Below are positions 9,059-16,581 of a DNA stretch of 64,000 nucleotides, piece after piece. Where the stretch lies: NCBI RefSeq assembly GCF_017497975.1, contig NZ_JAGDEL010000001.1, positions 516,138-580,137 of the forward strand, written 5' to 3'. The notes below the pieces were generated by a model. That model ran no database searches. It had not been told where the DNA came from and worked only from the letters and a program-made list of their open reading frames with translations. This DNA comes from Metabacillus bambusae. GTDB lineage: Bacteria > Bacillota > Bacilli > Bacillales > Bacillaceae. A program made the translations under genes and the position numbers. Position 1 is the first letter of the stretch. The number at the start of each line of letters is the position of its first letter.

Positions 9059-9448
9059 ATGATTCAACGATTTATTGAGTTAGGTGAAGGCTATTCTGAT
9101 ATTTATGAACTTATTGAAACAGCAAGAGCTAACAAACATCGTGTGTCTAAGCTAATTGCCTTACATACAAAAGTAAATAAAAAAGAGGTTTCTTCCTTAG
9201 TTGTGATTATGCAGCCAACTGATCAAGGGAAATTCCAGGCTCTTTATATATGTCGTGAAGGGATTCCAAATCCACATTTTAAGGCAAATAAACGCTATGA
9301 GTTATTTGAAGATCTTTCAGTATATTTAAACAAAGATATTATTCAAATTGATGTTAAACCTTCTAATATGTTTAATGAGCTTGAACTATATTATCAGCAT
9401 TTAATTGGGATATTACGGTTAAATCATTATATTCCACCAATGCAATAG
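9059..9448 (+). CDS. Conserved hypothetical protein of Bacillaceae (DUF7147-like)
   Basis: A 129-residue soluble protein without signal or membrane segments. It begins MIQRFIELGEGYSD and has an alternating pattern consistent with a small alpha/beta domain. Proteins like this occur in many Bacillaceae near ylbG, and some database entries carry the name methylthioribose kinase. Nothing in its size or motifs supports a kinase. The start is ATG at 9059 after GGGGGAAG. It is monocistronic, followed by a terminator and repeat B3, and sits downstream of the candidate small RNA. Function unknown. Confidence 0.8.
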   Translation: MIQRFIELGEGYSDIYELIETARANKHRVSKLIALHTKVNKKEVSSLVVIMQPTDQGKFQALYICREGIPNPHFKANKRYELFEDLSVYLNKDIIQIDVKPSNMFNELELYYQHLIGILRLNHYIPPMQ

Positions 9449-9541
9449 AAATCTGAAATAACCACAAAAAACAAAGGCATGTTCTGTATTTCATCAGTTC
9501 GCATTTCCACAATTTAAGGTTTTATTCGTTTCCAAAAACGT

Positions 9542-9602
9542 AAAAAGGGCTGTCCTTTAAGAAAGACATTTACATGTTATTCTTTCTTAAAACAGCCTTT
9601 TT
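9542..9602 (+). terminator. Terminator after the 9059 gene
   Basis: AAAAAGGGCTGT pairs with ACAGCCTTTTT, with a second inner stem AAGAAAGA/TCTTTCTT. The T run is on the plus strand. Confidence 0.75.
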
Positions 9603-9621
9603 ATCGAATCAGAATTGGTGT

Positions 9622-9742
9622 CTAGCTCCAGCGCCTAAGCCCTCGGGGTCATAAGCCACTCAGGAATTGAAGACAAGTACTTCTTCTATTTTCTGAGCGT
9701 TTTTTATGCCTGTCGGGTCTGATCAAGGCGCTTGCGCTTTTC
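9622..9742 (-). repeat. Class B repeat, copy B3 (inverted orientation)
   Basis: A reverse-oriented copy reading, on the minus strand, AAGCGCAAGCGCCTTGATCA at one end and CTAGGCGCTGGAGCTAG at the other. The tail with the DnaA-box-like site is missing. It lies between the 9059 gene and ylbG. Confidence 0.8.
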
Positions 9743-9763
9743 TTATATGGTTATTTTACAAAG

Positions 9764-10036
9764 TTATAAACCAATCTTATAATCATATTCCTTCGCTTTA
9801 TCTACTTTAGATTCAAATTCAAGTTTTAAATGAGGCTTATAGGATGGTTCTGCATGTTTCACAAACGAGTAGGATGTAAGCTTTTGAACAGTTTGCTCAA
9901 CCATATCCATATTGCAATATAAAACAACATATTTTAATCGTTTAGAAACATAGTGAACATTTCCAAATTTTCTAAGCATCTTTATGTGCTTTAACGAGTG
10001 AAGCCAAACGACTATACCTTGACGTTTTTCAAACAT
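9764..10036 (-). CDS. ylbG: YlbG, UPF0298 (DUF2129) protein
   Basis: A 90-residue cytoplasmic protein of the UPF0298 family. It carries the near-invariant [21 protein letters not shown] segment in the middle and ends KEYDYKIGL. Its function is unknown. It lies downstream of ricF in the same orientation (as ylbF-ylbG in B. subtilis), but a strong terminator lies between them here. Confidence 0.93.
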   Translation of the reverse strand: MFEKRQGIVVWLHSLKHIKMLRKFGNVHYVSKRLKYVVLYCNMDMVEQTVQKLTSYSFVKHAEPSYKPHLKLEFESKVDKAKEYDYKIGL

Positions 10037-10149
10037 ATTGATTCTCCCTTATTTATATAAAAGAACTTATTCCAGTAACTATTCATCGCTCCACTTTAAA
10101 AGTCTAGCAAAAATTTTCAATTCTAACAATATTACTTGAGGGAATTTTC

Positions 10150-10194
10150 AAAAAAAAAAAAAATAAAACGAGTGTATTAAACTCGTTTTATGAC
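10150..10194 (-). terminator. Terminator of ricF
   Basis: On the minus strand, AAAACGAGTT/AACTCGTTTT-type arms are followed by a run of 13 T, overlapping the ricF stop codon. This is one of the strongest terminators in the window. Confidence 0.85.
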
Positions 10195-10637
10195 ACCTTA
10201 CAGCCACAACCTCCACCAGAACCACAACCTCCGCCACAGCTTGACCCTGTGTCAAAGAAGGGGTTACCTGTTGGAACTTTAATATTCACAGAAACGGCTT
10301 GGCCAACTTGAACACTTATTTCATCAAGTAATGCTTGCAATTCATTTTCTGCTTTTTTAAAATTGAACACACTCTGATTTAAATCGAGTTCTCTTTTTAT
10401 ATCACGCATATCCTTGGATATCTTTCGATAATCTGGATGGTATTTACCAAAGCGTTGGACATCTTCATATAAGTCCTTTGTTTTCGCAAATTGAGAAATG
10501 AGCTGTTGAGCGTCTTTATCATTTTTTAATCTATAGAAACTACGACGATATTCTTCTGCCGGCTCTGACTTGAGAACTAAGCTTGCAAGTTGTTCCGCTT
10601 CATCTAGTAGTAACATGCTTTCAATTGTAGCAAACAT
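10188..10637 (-). CDS. ricF: RicF (YlbF), Fe-S RNase Y specificity factor
   Basis: A 149-residue mostly helical protein of the YlbF/YmcA family. In B. subtilis RicA, RicF and RicT form a complex carrying [4Fe-4S] clusters that directs RNase Y to selected transcripts and is needed for competence, biofilm formation and sporulation. The C-terminal tail is rich in glycine and cysteine, with C134, C138, C144 and C146, fitting cluster binding. The start is ATG at 10637 with GGAGGTGC upstream. rnjA and rpoY, also RNA-turnover genes, lie 49 kb away in this window. Confidence 0.93.
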   Translation of the reverse strand: MFATIESMLLLDEAEQLASLVLKSEPAEEYRRSFYRLKNDKDAQQLISQFAKTKDLYEDVQRFGKYHPDYRKISKDMRDIKRELDLNQSVFNFKKAENELQALLDEISVQVGQAVSVNIKVPTGNPFFDTGSSCGGGCGSGGGCGCKVS

Positions 10638-10711
10638 AGAGTATTTGCACCTCCAGCATTCATTTTACCATGAATAGAAGAAAATGAAAAACATCTACCT
10701 CGTCACATATA

Positions 10712-11140
10712 TTATTGGATTGATACCGTCCATGTTTTTTTCAGATCATAAGTTGTAGAGTCATTGTGAACAACCTCTACCATCATTTCATGGACACCTC
10801 TGTCCAATCCCTTTACAATAAAGGCTGCAGTGTTCATGTCATCAATCTTTTTCCCATCTACAAAAACTTCAATATGACCTTCTCCACTTACTTTATTACC
10901 GCCTTTTTCTTTAAAAGAAAAATTAGGAATATAACATTCTACATATACATCTTGATTTCGTACATGATGTTTTATTTTCAAATAAGCCCGTTGATTATGA
11001 CTTACAACCTCAACTACATCATTAGAAATATTCGTCACATGGAGAGGGACTAGTTTTACGCTTCCCTCAGGACGTGGCTTGTCCTCTACACAACCTGTCA
11101 AACCAATTAATATGAAAACGAGAGCTATTAAACGTTTCAT
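10712..11140 (-). CDS. Predicted lipoprotein, function unknown
   Basis: A 142-residue lipoprotein. The signal peptide MKRLIALVFILIGLTGC ends in the lipobox L-T-G-C. The mature part is a beta-rich, immunoglobulin-like sequence of about 120 residues ending TYDLKKTWTVSIQ. ATG at 11140 is chosen because GGAGGCG lies just upstream and the signal peptide begins there; an in-frame extension to 11188 lacks a ribosome binding site. It sits between ylbE and ricF. I recall no B. subtilis counterpart at this place, so it is probably a lineage-specific insertion. Confidence 0.8.
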   Translation of the reverse strand: MKRLIALVFILIGLTGCVEDKPRPEGSVKLVPLHVTNISNDVVEVVSHNQRAYLKIKHHVRNQDVYVECYIPNFSFKEKGGNKVSGEGHIEVFVDGKKIDDMNTAAFIVKGLDRGVHEMMVEVVHNDSTTYDLKKTWTVSIQ

Positions 11141-11198
11141 TTTTTCGCCTCCTTTTTTTGTATTGTTTACAAATAAGGATAAAATCATGTTTTGTTTT

Positions 11199-11325
11199 GG
11201 CTCTTTTCTAAAAGATTGTTGGTTTTAAAATAGTTTCTTGAACAAAAACCTTTTTAGGTTGATTGGAGCGGAAGTCACCATTCTCCTTTACTTGTTATAT
11301 AGCAACAAAGTTTACGAAACCAGTC
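11199..11325. mobile_element. Class A MITE-like element, copy A3 (internally deleted)
   Basis: A 127-bp copy that keeps both ends (GGCTCTTTTCTAAAAG and, on the reverse strand, GACTGGTTTCGTAAAC) but lacks the central palindrome. It is flanked by a perfect 8-bp duplication TTTGTTTT (11191-11198 and 11326-11333). The duplication fixes the element ends and shows that it moved as a unit or decayed after insertion. Confidence 0.78.
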
Positions 11326-11342
11326 TTTGTTTTTAACTTTAA

Positions 11343-11462
11343 ATGTCCAAAAAGCTCAGTGCTCCTTGATCAGCGACATAGAAATTAGAGTACTACGTAA
11401 CTAGGCGCTAGAGCTAATGTCAATGCGCTTATCATCAGCACTAGAATTTTTTTAGTTTCACA
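11343..11462 (+). repeat. Class B repeat, copy B5 (degenerate)
   Basis: A decayed copy retaining CAGTGCTCCTTGATCAGCGAC, CTAGGCGCTAGAGCTA and GCGCTTATCATCAGCACTAG. The DnaA-box-like position reads TTATCATCA. It lies directly behind MITE copy A3. Confidence 0.65.
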
Positions 11463-11473
11463 ACAATAAGAAA

Positions 11474-11499
11474 AAACGACTTAAAAAAAGTCGTTTAAT
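11474..11499 (-). terminator. Terminator of ylbD-ylbE
   Basis: AACGACTT and AAGTCGTT form a short stem, followed on the minus strand by TTTTTTCTT. It overlaps the end of ylbE. Confidence 0.7.
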
Positions 11500-11734
11500 C
11501 CTGTTGTCTCATTGTTTGGAACATTGCAATCATCATTTGTGCCATTTGAACTGAATTAGAAAATTGCTGTACTTTATGGGGAATTGTTTTTTGATAATAG
11601 TTCATCATTTCTATTTCTAATGACTCTAGGTCGTTAGGATTTCTAGACAGTTTGCGAAACCATTGCGGCTGTTCTCGGATAAATGTCTGTCTTTCCTTAT
11701 TAGCGCGAATATGTTCCTGAATTTCTTTTCTCAT
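11495..11734 (-). CDS. ylbE: YlbE-like protein
   Basis: A 79-residue soluble protein. It begins MRKEIQEHIRANKERQTFIREQPQWFRKLSRNP and has the R-x-x-P-x-W-Y/F-R-x-L-x-R-x-P signature of the YlbE family. Its function is unknown. It follows ylbD by about 60 bases on the same strand, the same order as in B. subtilis. ATG at 11734 has GGAGGAG upstream. Confidence 0.88.
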   Translation of the reverse strand: MRKEIQEHIRANKERQTFIREQPQWFRKLSRNPNDLESLEIEMMNYYQKTIPHKVQQFSNSVQMAQMMIAMFQTMRQQD

Positions 11735-11795
11735 CCAACTCCTCCTACATGTGCCTCCGTTTTATTTCCTGACACAATTAAAAAAGTTGTGCCAA

Positions 11796-12188
11796 TTAAT
11801 CCTTTCTAAATGAGAAGGGTTGTTGATTACTACCAGACGATTTTTGCCCTGAGCTCTTTGAGAGTCCAAATTGATCAAATAATCCTTGAATCGTTGAAAT
11901 CGTGCTACTCATATTTGAAATATGATGGTTAACTGTGTTCATATCCATATTTTTTACTGCTGAAAACATTTGAGACATAAAATCAGCTTTTTTTTCCTCC
12001 GTTTGCTCCTCGGAATTTTCATCTCTATATTGTTTCCATACAACATCTTTCTCACCAAGTAAATACCAATCCTCAAATACTTCCTGCCATTCCTTGTTTC
12101 CTTTTCTTACCTCTTGTACAAGCTTTGGATGTTCTTTCACAAATTCTTTAAATTGTTGAACAGATGGATGTGGTTTTTTCGATGCCAT
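11796..12188 (-). CDS. ylbD: YlbD, putative spore coat-associated protein
   Basis: A 130-residue soluble protein starting MASKKPHPSVQQFKEFVKEH. The N-terminal half is conserved in the YlbD family, annotated as a spore coat protein. The C-terminal part is low-complexity and rich in Ser, Gln and Lys. ATG at 12188 is chosen with GAGGTG six bases upstream; an ATG three codons earlier lacks spacing. It is the first gene of ylbD-ylbE. Confidence 0.85.
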   Translation of the reverse strand: MASKKPHPSVQQFKEFVKEHPKLVQEVRKGNKEWQEVFEDWYLLGEKDVVWKQYRDENSEEQTEEKKADFMSQMFSAVKNMDMNTVNHHISNMSSTISTIQGLFDQFGLSKSSGQKSSGSNQQPFSFRKD

Positions 12189-12401
12189 TATCTTCACCTC
12201 GTTGATACATTTGCCTATAATATCTTATCGAAAAACAGCAATAATGTTCGCCCATTTTAAGATAGGCTGATTTCGGGTTTTTCTCATGAAATACTTAAAG
12301 GATGTTAAAAACAAACAAATAGATAAGAGTCTTAAGAAACAATTGCTTCAACAAAGAAAATTTTGGTAAACTAACACTAGCAAAAGGAGAGGGTTAGCCA
12401 T

Positions 12402-12890
12402 ATGACAAAGGAAGAGCTATTACAACTAACAAATGAGGTTTTACAAAACGCAGATATAGAGGATCAATATGTACTAGAACTTTTACTAAGTGGACTAAAA
12501 AGGAAGCAATACCATGAGAAGGGCTCTTATATCGGTGCATTACTACATGCAGAAGGCGAGTTTAAAGACAATCAATTTACAATTAAAATCCCAAATACAC
12601 CTATTATTCAAAACTCATTAAACATTGTCCATGGTGGTATTACAGCCACGTTACTTGATTCAGCAATGGGTGGACTTGTTCATCATATACTTCCTCCTGA
12701 CAAAACTGCTGTTACAACAGAAATTAAAATAAATTACGTAGCTCCAGGTGTTGGAAAAGAATTAATATGTAGGACTAACACAATTCATAAGGGAAATAAA
12801 ACAGTTGTAACTGAAGGAAAGGTTTTCCGAGATGACGGAACACTTATCGCACATAGTACAGCAAGCTTTTTTATTATCAATAGAAGTTAA
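12402..12890 (+). CDS. PaaI-family hotdog thioesterase
   Basis: A 162-residue acyl-CoA thioesterase of the PaaI/YuxO type. The hotdog helix carries the signature NIVHGGITATLLDSAMG (residues 77-93), which supplies the catalytic glycine-asparagine region. ETKINYVAPG-like strands follow. It probably hydrolyses aryl- or acyl-CoA esters in the cytoplasm; the substrate is not deduced. AAAGGAGAGGG lies ahead of the ATG at 12402. It is convergent with ylbC and divergent from ylbD. Confidence 0.88.
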   Translation: MTKEELLQLTNEVLQNADIEDQYVLELLLSGLKRKQYHEKGSYIGALLHAEGEFKDNQFTIKIPNTPIIQNSLNIVHGGITATLLDSAMGGLVHHILPPDKTAVTTEIKINYVAPGVGKELICRTNTIHKGNKTVVTEGKVFRDDGTLIAHSTASFFIINRS

Positions 12891-12904
12891 TTGGAGATAT
12901 ATAA

Positions 12905-13057
12905 ATAAGAAAATTTTTTTCTAAAGAAACGTGTAATGTTTGTAAAAAAAGATCAAATTTGGTAAATTTTATCTGAACGACAAAAGAAAAAAGGTATTTG
13001 TCTGCTCTCTTTGTTTAGAATATGCAGAACGACGTGGCTATCTTAAGGTAAGTCAAA
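12905..13057 (+). pseudogene. Frameshifted remnant of a small zinc-ribbon protein
   Basis: Two adjacent reading frames encode complementary halves of one small protein. The first has KETCNVCKKRSNLV and then stops. The second, one frame over from about 12961, gives GKFYLNDKRKKVFVCSLC followed by LEYAERRGYLKV. Together they have the spacing of a two-knuckle zinc ribbon (CxxC ... CxxC). The junction TTGGTAAATT fits loss of four bases from TTGGTAGGTAAA. No start codon survives, and the frame runs into the inverted-repeat region at 13027. Reading this as a broken gene is inference. Confidence 0.4.
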
Positions 13058-13195
13058 GTGAGACTTCATTCCGAGGGGTGCTTTTTCCCATTAAATGGAT
13101 GAACTTTTCACTCTTAAAAAGCCACGTTCTGTGGCTTCGACTGACTTTGACAACCTGTCCAACGTCGGGCATTTTTAAGAGTAGTTTCCCCTCAT
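13027..13195. repeat. Intergenic inverted-repeat region (single copy in window)
   Basis: Nested inverted repeats: GAGGGG (about 13074) with CCCCTC (about 13189), ACTCTTAAAAA (13110) with TTTTTAAGAGT (13172), AGTCAAAGT with ACTTTGAC, and a central small hairpin GCCACGTTCTGTGGC. It resembles the palindromic intergenic elements elsewhere in the window but is not the same sequence. No second copy was found here. Confidence 0.5.
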
Positions 13196-13277
13196 ACCCA
13201 ACTTTCTCCTTTAAAAACTTCATCGTGCTTTGAATTACTGCTCGTTAAGGTATTGGGGTAATTGGTTTCCTAAACAC

Positions 13278-13313
13278 AAAAAGGATGGCTACATCGTTGT
13301 AACCATCCTTTTC
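13278..13313 (-). terminator. Terminator of ylbC
   Basis: AAAAGGATGGCTACA pairs with TGTAACCATCCTTTT, followed on the minus strand by TTTTTGTGTTT. It starts right at the ylbC stop. Confidence 0.85.
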
Positions 13314-14426
13314 TCACTTCACTTGTTCCCATTTTTTAATAAAGTTTTGCGTATAATACAGTCCGTCAACCCCAACACCTAAATGCGTAAATTCCTCATT
13401 TAACAATGCTTCACGGTGACCTTTACTATTCAACCAGCCTTCTGAAGCTGCAATCCCGTCCACGTATTGTGCAGCAATATTTTCTCCTGCCATTTCATAT
13501 TTCACATTAAATTCAGCGAGGCGATCCACCAAGGTTCCTTCAGTTGGAGATTCATGGGAAAAATAATTATTTAACTTCATATCCTCACTGTGTAAAAAAG
13601 CAACTTGTGATGTTACATCGTCCCATTTAACCAATGGAATCCCATGTCTCGTACGAATCACATTTGTAATCGATAATATTTGTTGCTCAGAGCCACTCTC
13701 AATTTTCTCCCATTTTTCTTCACTGTTTTCTTTAGCTTCAATTAATTCACCACGATATGTTACTTCATATGAGCGCTGTTTAATGAACGTTTCTGAATCC
13801 AATACCCGTATGCTTGATAAAATCCCATCAAACTTATCAATATATAATTGCACAAAGACATCTCCAAGTTTAACTGTAGGTCTCGTATTCATATCTTCTT
13901 CTGAAAACTCAAAACGATAAGAGTTTCCTGCATATTCTAATGACAAGCTTGGTGATACTGGCGCGATTTTAAATACCTCTTGTACAGGTTGTCCAATTTT
14001 AAAAGGTTTAGCATTTACCTCACTACCGATTCCATACACAGTAACAACCTTTTGATCTAAGATTCCAATCTGCATATACTTGTTATTTGCTTGTTCATAA
14101 ATCCACCAATCATAATCATATGCTGAAGGATCGATTCGATCTGGCTCTCCATATAAAGCTGTTATTTCCTCAGATGATTTATTCATTAAGGACAAAATCC
14201 CTTCAGCTGGAAGGTTAGCTGTTTCATCCTTTGTCACAGCTTCTTTTTCCTTTGGTAATTCTTCGTTAGAAATTTGGACATTTTCTTCCTCATGCTGTTC
14301 GCTAGGGGTATATTGTCCGAAATAGATAAATAACGTATAACTTATAAATATGATAAAAAATATGACAACCGTTCGAATGATAATCCGCAGTTTAAACCCC
14401 TCCTCACTACTCCTTCTTTCTATCAT
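13314..14426 (-). CDS. ylbC: YlbC, membrane-anchored SCP/CAP-domain protein
   Basis: A 370-residue protein with one N-terminal membrane helix (about 14-31), then a middle region with two CAP-associated (GEPDRID-type) repeats at about 80-225. A C-terminal CAP/SCP domain (about 250-365) has the conserved H-S-x-D-M, H-E-S-P and G-E-N-I-A motifs. CAP proteins of spore formers are mostly extracellular; the activity of YlbC is unknown. The start ATG at 14426 has only a weak ribosome binding site, so a slightly later start is possible. A second SCP-domain gene lies two genes upstream. Confidence 0.88.
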   Translation of the reverse strand: MIERRSSEEGFKLRIIIRTVVIFFIIFISYTLFIYFGQYTPSEQHEEENVQISNEELPKEKEAVTKDETANLPAEGILSLMNKSSEEITALYGEPDRIDPSAYDYDWWIYEQANNKYMQIGILDQKVVTVYGIGSEVNAKPFKIGQPVQEVFKIAPVSPSLSLEYAGNSYRFEFSEEDMNTRPTVKLGDVFVQLYIDKFDGILSSIRVLDSETFIKQRSYEVTYRGELIEAKENSEEKWEKIESGSEQQILSITNVIRTRHGIPLVKWDDVTSQVAFLHSEDMKLNNYFSHESPTEGTLVDRLAEFNVKYEMAGENIAAQYVDGIAASEGWLNSKGHREALLNEEFTHLGVGVDGLYYTQNFIKKWEQVK

Positions 14427-14652
14427 TATATGAAAACTTCTTATTGATATACTTGTTAATTAACATGTAAAGTAGTGTTACTATTATTCCCGATAAAAAG
14501 CCTGTTAAACAAAGTATAGTATATGATTCCGTAAATTCCTAACATAAAGAACAAAATAGGTCGAAATTAACATAACTTTTCTAAAATACTACTTATATCT
14601 TCAAAAAGAACTTCATTCCTCACCCGGTAGAAATTAATTTATAACGTAAAAA

Positions 14653-14680
14653 ATAGACACCAAATAGAAGGTGCCCATTT
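14653..14680 (-). terminator. Terminator of the SCP-ylbB unit
   Basis: GGCACC pairs with GGTGTC around an eight-base loop on the minus strand, followed by TATTTTTTA. Confidence 0.65.
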
Positions 14681-14685
14681 CAATT

Positions 14686-15117
14686 TCACTTACTTTCATA
14701 TGATTCAGATATATCTGATAAGGCATCTCCAGCTTCTTCACCTGTTGTATAATTTTTAGAAAGGTCACCTAATGAAACCATTCCAACAAGCTTTCCGTTA
14801 TCTACGACGGGCAAACGTCTAACTTGATGCTTGGCCATCATATGTGCTGCCTCTTCTAAAGTTGCATTTGATTCTATCGAATAAATATGATCACTCATAA
14901 CATTTGTCACTTGATTAGATCCTGGATGTTTCTCTGCAATGCCTCTAACAACTAAATCTCGATCTGTAATCATGCCAATTAATTTTTGATCTTCAACAAT
15001 CGGAATTGCTCCTACATTTAAATCCTTCATTTTCACAGCTACTTCATATACATTATCTAACGGTGTACAATACTCAATATTTGACGTCATAATATCTTTC
15101 ACGGTTTGGGTTTGCAT
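14686..15117 (-). CDS. ylbB: YlbB, two-CBS-domain protein
   Basis: A 143-residue stand-alone CBS pair (Bateman module). Residues about 7-62 and 72-128 form the two CBS repeats, with GMITDRDLVVRGIAE and GMVSLGDLSKNYTT as the characteristic helix-strand ends. Such modules bind adenosine nucleotides; partner and ligand are unknown here. It follows the LysM-SCP gene with an 18-base gap, so they are likely co-transcribed. Confidence 0.92.
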   Translation of the reverse strand: MQTQTVKDIMTSNIEYCTPLDNVYEVAVKMKDLNVGAIPIVEDQKLIGMITDRDLVVRGIAEKHPGSNQVTNVMSDHIYSIESNATLEEAAHMMAKHQVRRLPVVDNGKLVGMVSLGDLSKNYTTGEEAGDALSDISESYESK

Positions 15118-15135
15118 CCATTTTCCTCCTTACAA

Positions 15136-15759
15136 TTACCTTCCTATAAACATCTGAGTCCAATAATGTCCGTATGACCCACCTTGTACATAGCCAACAC
15201 CTATTTCAGTTACGTCACGTTTTAAAATATTCGCCCGATGACCAGGACTATTCATCCAAGCTTTAACTACTTCATCAGCAGTACGTTGCCCAGCAGCAAT
15301 ATTTTCAGCTGCTGTTCTGTAAGATATTCCGAAATTTTTCATCATGGTAAAAGGTGATCCATATGTAGGTGAATCATGAGTAAAGTAATTTCGATCTCTC
15401 ATATCCGCTGATTTATAGCGAGCGACTCTTGATAATTCCCAATTGTTTTTTAACGCAGGCAACCCTGCCTTCTGTCTTTCACCATTTGTTAGCGAGATAA
15501 CTTGTTCTTCTATTGATTTTGTTCCACTTATTTGTGGGATGTAAACCTTCTGACCTGGATAAATTAAATTGGGATTTTTAAACTGTGGGTTCGCGCCTAT
15601 TATCTCAGATAATCCAACTTGGTAACGTTGTGCAATAATCCATAACGTATCACCACTTTTTACTGTATGAGTAGTAGTTTGGCCAAATGCATGCTGAGGA
15701 AACGTGATAAGCCCAATTAATAAAAATAAAAGTACAAAACGTTGTAAGTACTTTGTCAT
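15136..15759 (-). CDS. Secreted LysM / SCP-domain protein (YkwD-like)
   Basis: A 207-residue exported protein with a signal peptide (about 1-27, cut after HAFG). One LysM peptidoglycan-binding domain follows (about 31-75, HTVKSGDTLW...PGQKVYIPQ). The C-terminal CAP/SCP domain (about 88-205) contains H-D-S-P, A-E-N-I-A-A-G and W-x-x-S-P-G-H-R. Similar LysM-SCP proteins are found in spore coats and cell walls of bacilli. ATG at 15759 has AAAGGAGGAGG upstream. B. subtilis has no such gene between ylbA and ylbB, so this is a local addition next to another SCP gene. Confidence 0.87.
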   Translation of the reverse strand: MTKYLQRFVLLFLLIGLITFPQHAFGQTTTHTVKSGDTLWIIAQRYQVGLSEIIGANPQFKNPNLIYPGQKVYIPQISGTKSIEEQVISLTNGERQKAGLPALKNNWELSRVARYKSADMRDRNYFTHDSPTYGSPFTMMKNFGISYRTAAENIAAGQRTADEVVKAWMNSPGHRANILKRDVTEIGVGYVQGGSYGHYWTQMFIGR

Positions 15760-16007
15760 ATAACCTCCTCCTTTCACAGATAGTTTTACCAAAAAAAGAA
15801 ATTTAACTCTAAAAATAACTTTGCTAACTTAATATAATAAGGTGAACTTCATATTCTTCTTTATATACCATGAATATGAGGTTGAGGATCTTACTGCCTG
15901 TTAAGAATGGATATACATTGAACTACACATTTTTATTTTGTCCGTCTTAAAGTACAACTAAGCGTTGCAAGTTAAGGGCATTCATACTATTATTAAAAAT
16001 GGAGATA

Positions 16008-16036
16008 TTATCTTTTTAAGAGAATTAAGCTATAAT
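16008..16036 (+). promoter_or_regulatory. Likely sigma-A promoter of ylbA
   Basis: TTATCT and TATAAT are separated by 17 bases, giving a predicted start about 30 bases before the ylbA start codon. The -35 box is weak. Confidence 0.55.
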
Positions 16037-16071
16037 ATAAATGGTGAAAAGGCTTTAGGAGGGACATACAT

Positions 16072-16428
16072 ATGAGATTAGAAGGCACAGGTTTAGAAGG
16101 AGTAACAATTGATTTATCTCGTTTAACTGAAATAATGGAAGAGAATGGGCTTGTATTGGCAGGTCAATGGGATTATGAACGAGTTACTTACGACCGCAAA
16201 ATCGAAGCTAAAGGCGAAGTTTACTACCTTCGTGTTCAAGGCTACTCTGTAGAAGGTGATATTGGTGGTCGGCATGCAGTTGTTAAATTAATCACACCAC
16301 TATTAGGTAAGCATTATTACCCACACGGTGTTGAATATGGTGAAGGAGAAGACTTTCCAGCAGGTGTTTTAAACACTAGTAAAAGTCTATTAAAACAAGT
16401 ATCTGAGGAAATACAAAAGGTACAATAA
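16072..16428 (+). CDS. ylbA: YlbA, YugN-like family protein
   Basis: A 118-residue soluble protein of the YugN-like family. It begins MRLEGTGLEGVTIDLSRLTE and includes GQWDYERVTYDRK. Position and length match B. subtilis ylbA. Its function is unknown. ATG at 16072 is preceded by AGGAGG. It has its own promoter and terminator, so it is a single-gene unit transcribed opposite to its neighbours. Confidence 0.85.
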   Translation: MRLEGTGLEGVTIDLSRLTEIMEENGLVLAGQWDYERVTYDRKIEAKGEVYYLRVQGYSVEGDIGGRHAVVKLITPLLGKHYYPHGVEYGEGEDFPAGVLNTSKSLLKQVSEEIQKVQ

Positions 16429-16431
16429 CCT

Positions 16432-16460
16432 AGCAAAGGATTTGATTCCTTTGCTTTTTT
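16432..16460 (+). terminator. Terminator of ylbA
   Basis: A perfect AGCAAAGGA/TCCTTTGCT stem with a six-base loop and a T run. Confidence 0.85.
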
Positions 16461-16512
16461 GTTTCCACAATTTCGTTCATTACACTATTTTTATCATTCA
16501 GTTTGTAATGAT

Positions 16513-16549
16513 AAAAAGCGAAACCTATATAAATAAGGCTTCGCTTTTA
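16513..16549 (-). terminator. Terminator of the Eis-like gene
   Basis: AAAAGCGAA and TTCGCTTTT arms with an inner CCT/AGG pair; the T-rich flank is on the minus strand. It lies just after the 16582 gene. Confidence 0.7.
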
Positions 16550-16581
16550 CCATTACTGTTAACTTCACTCAATCTTTAGGT

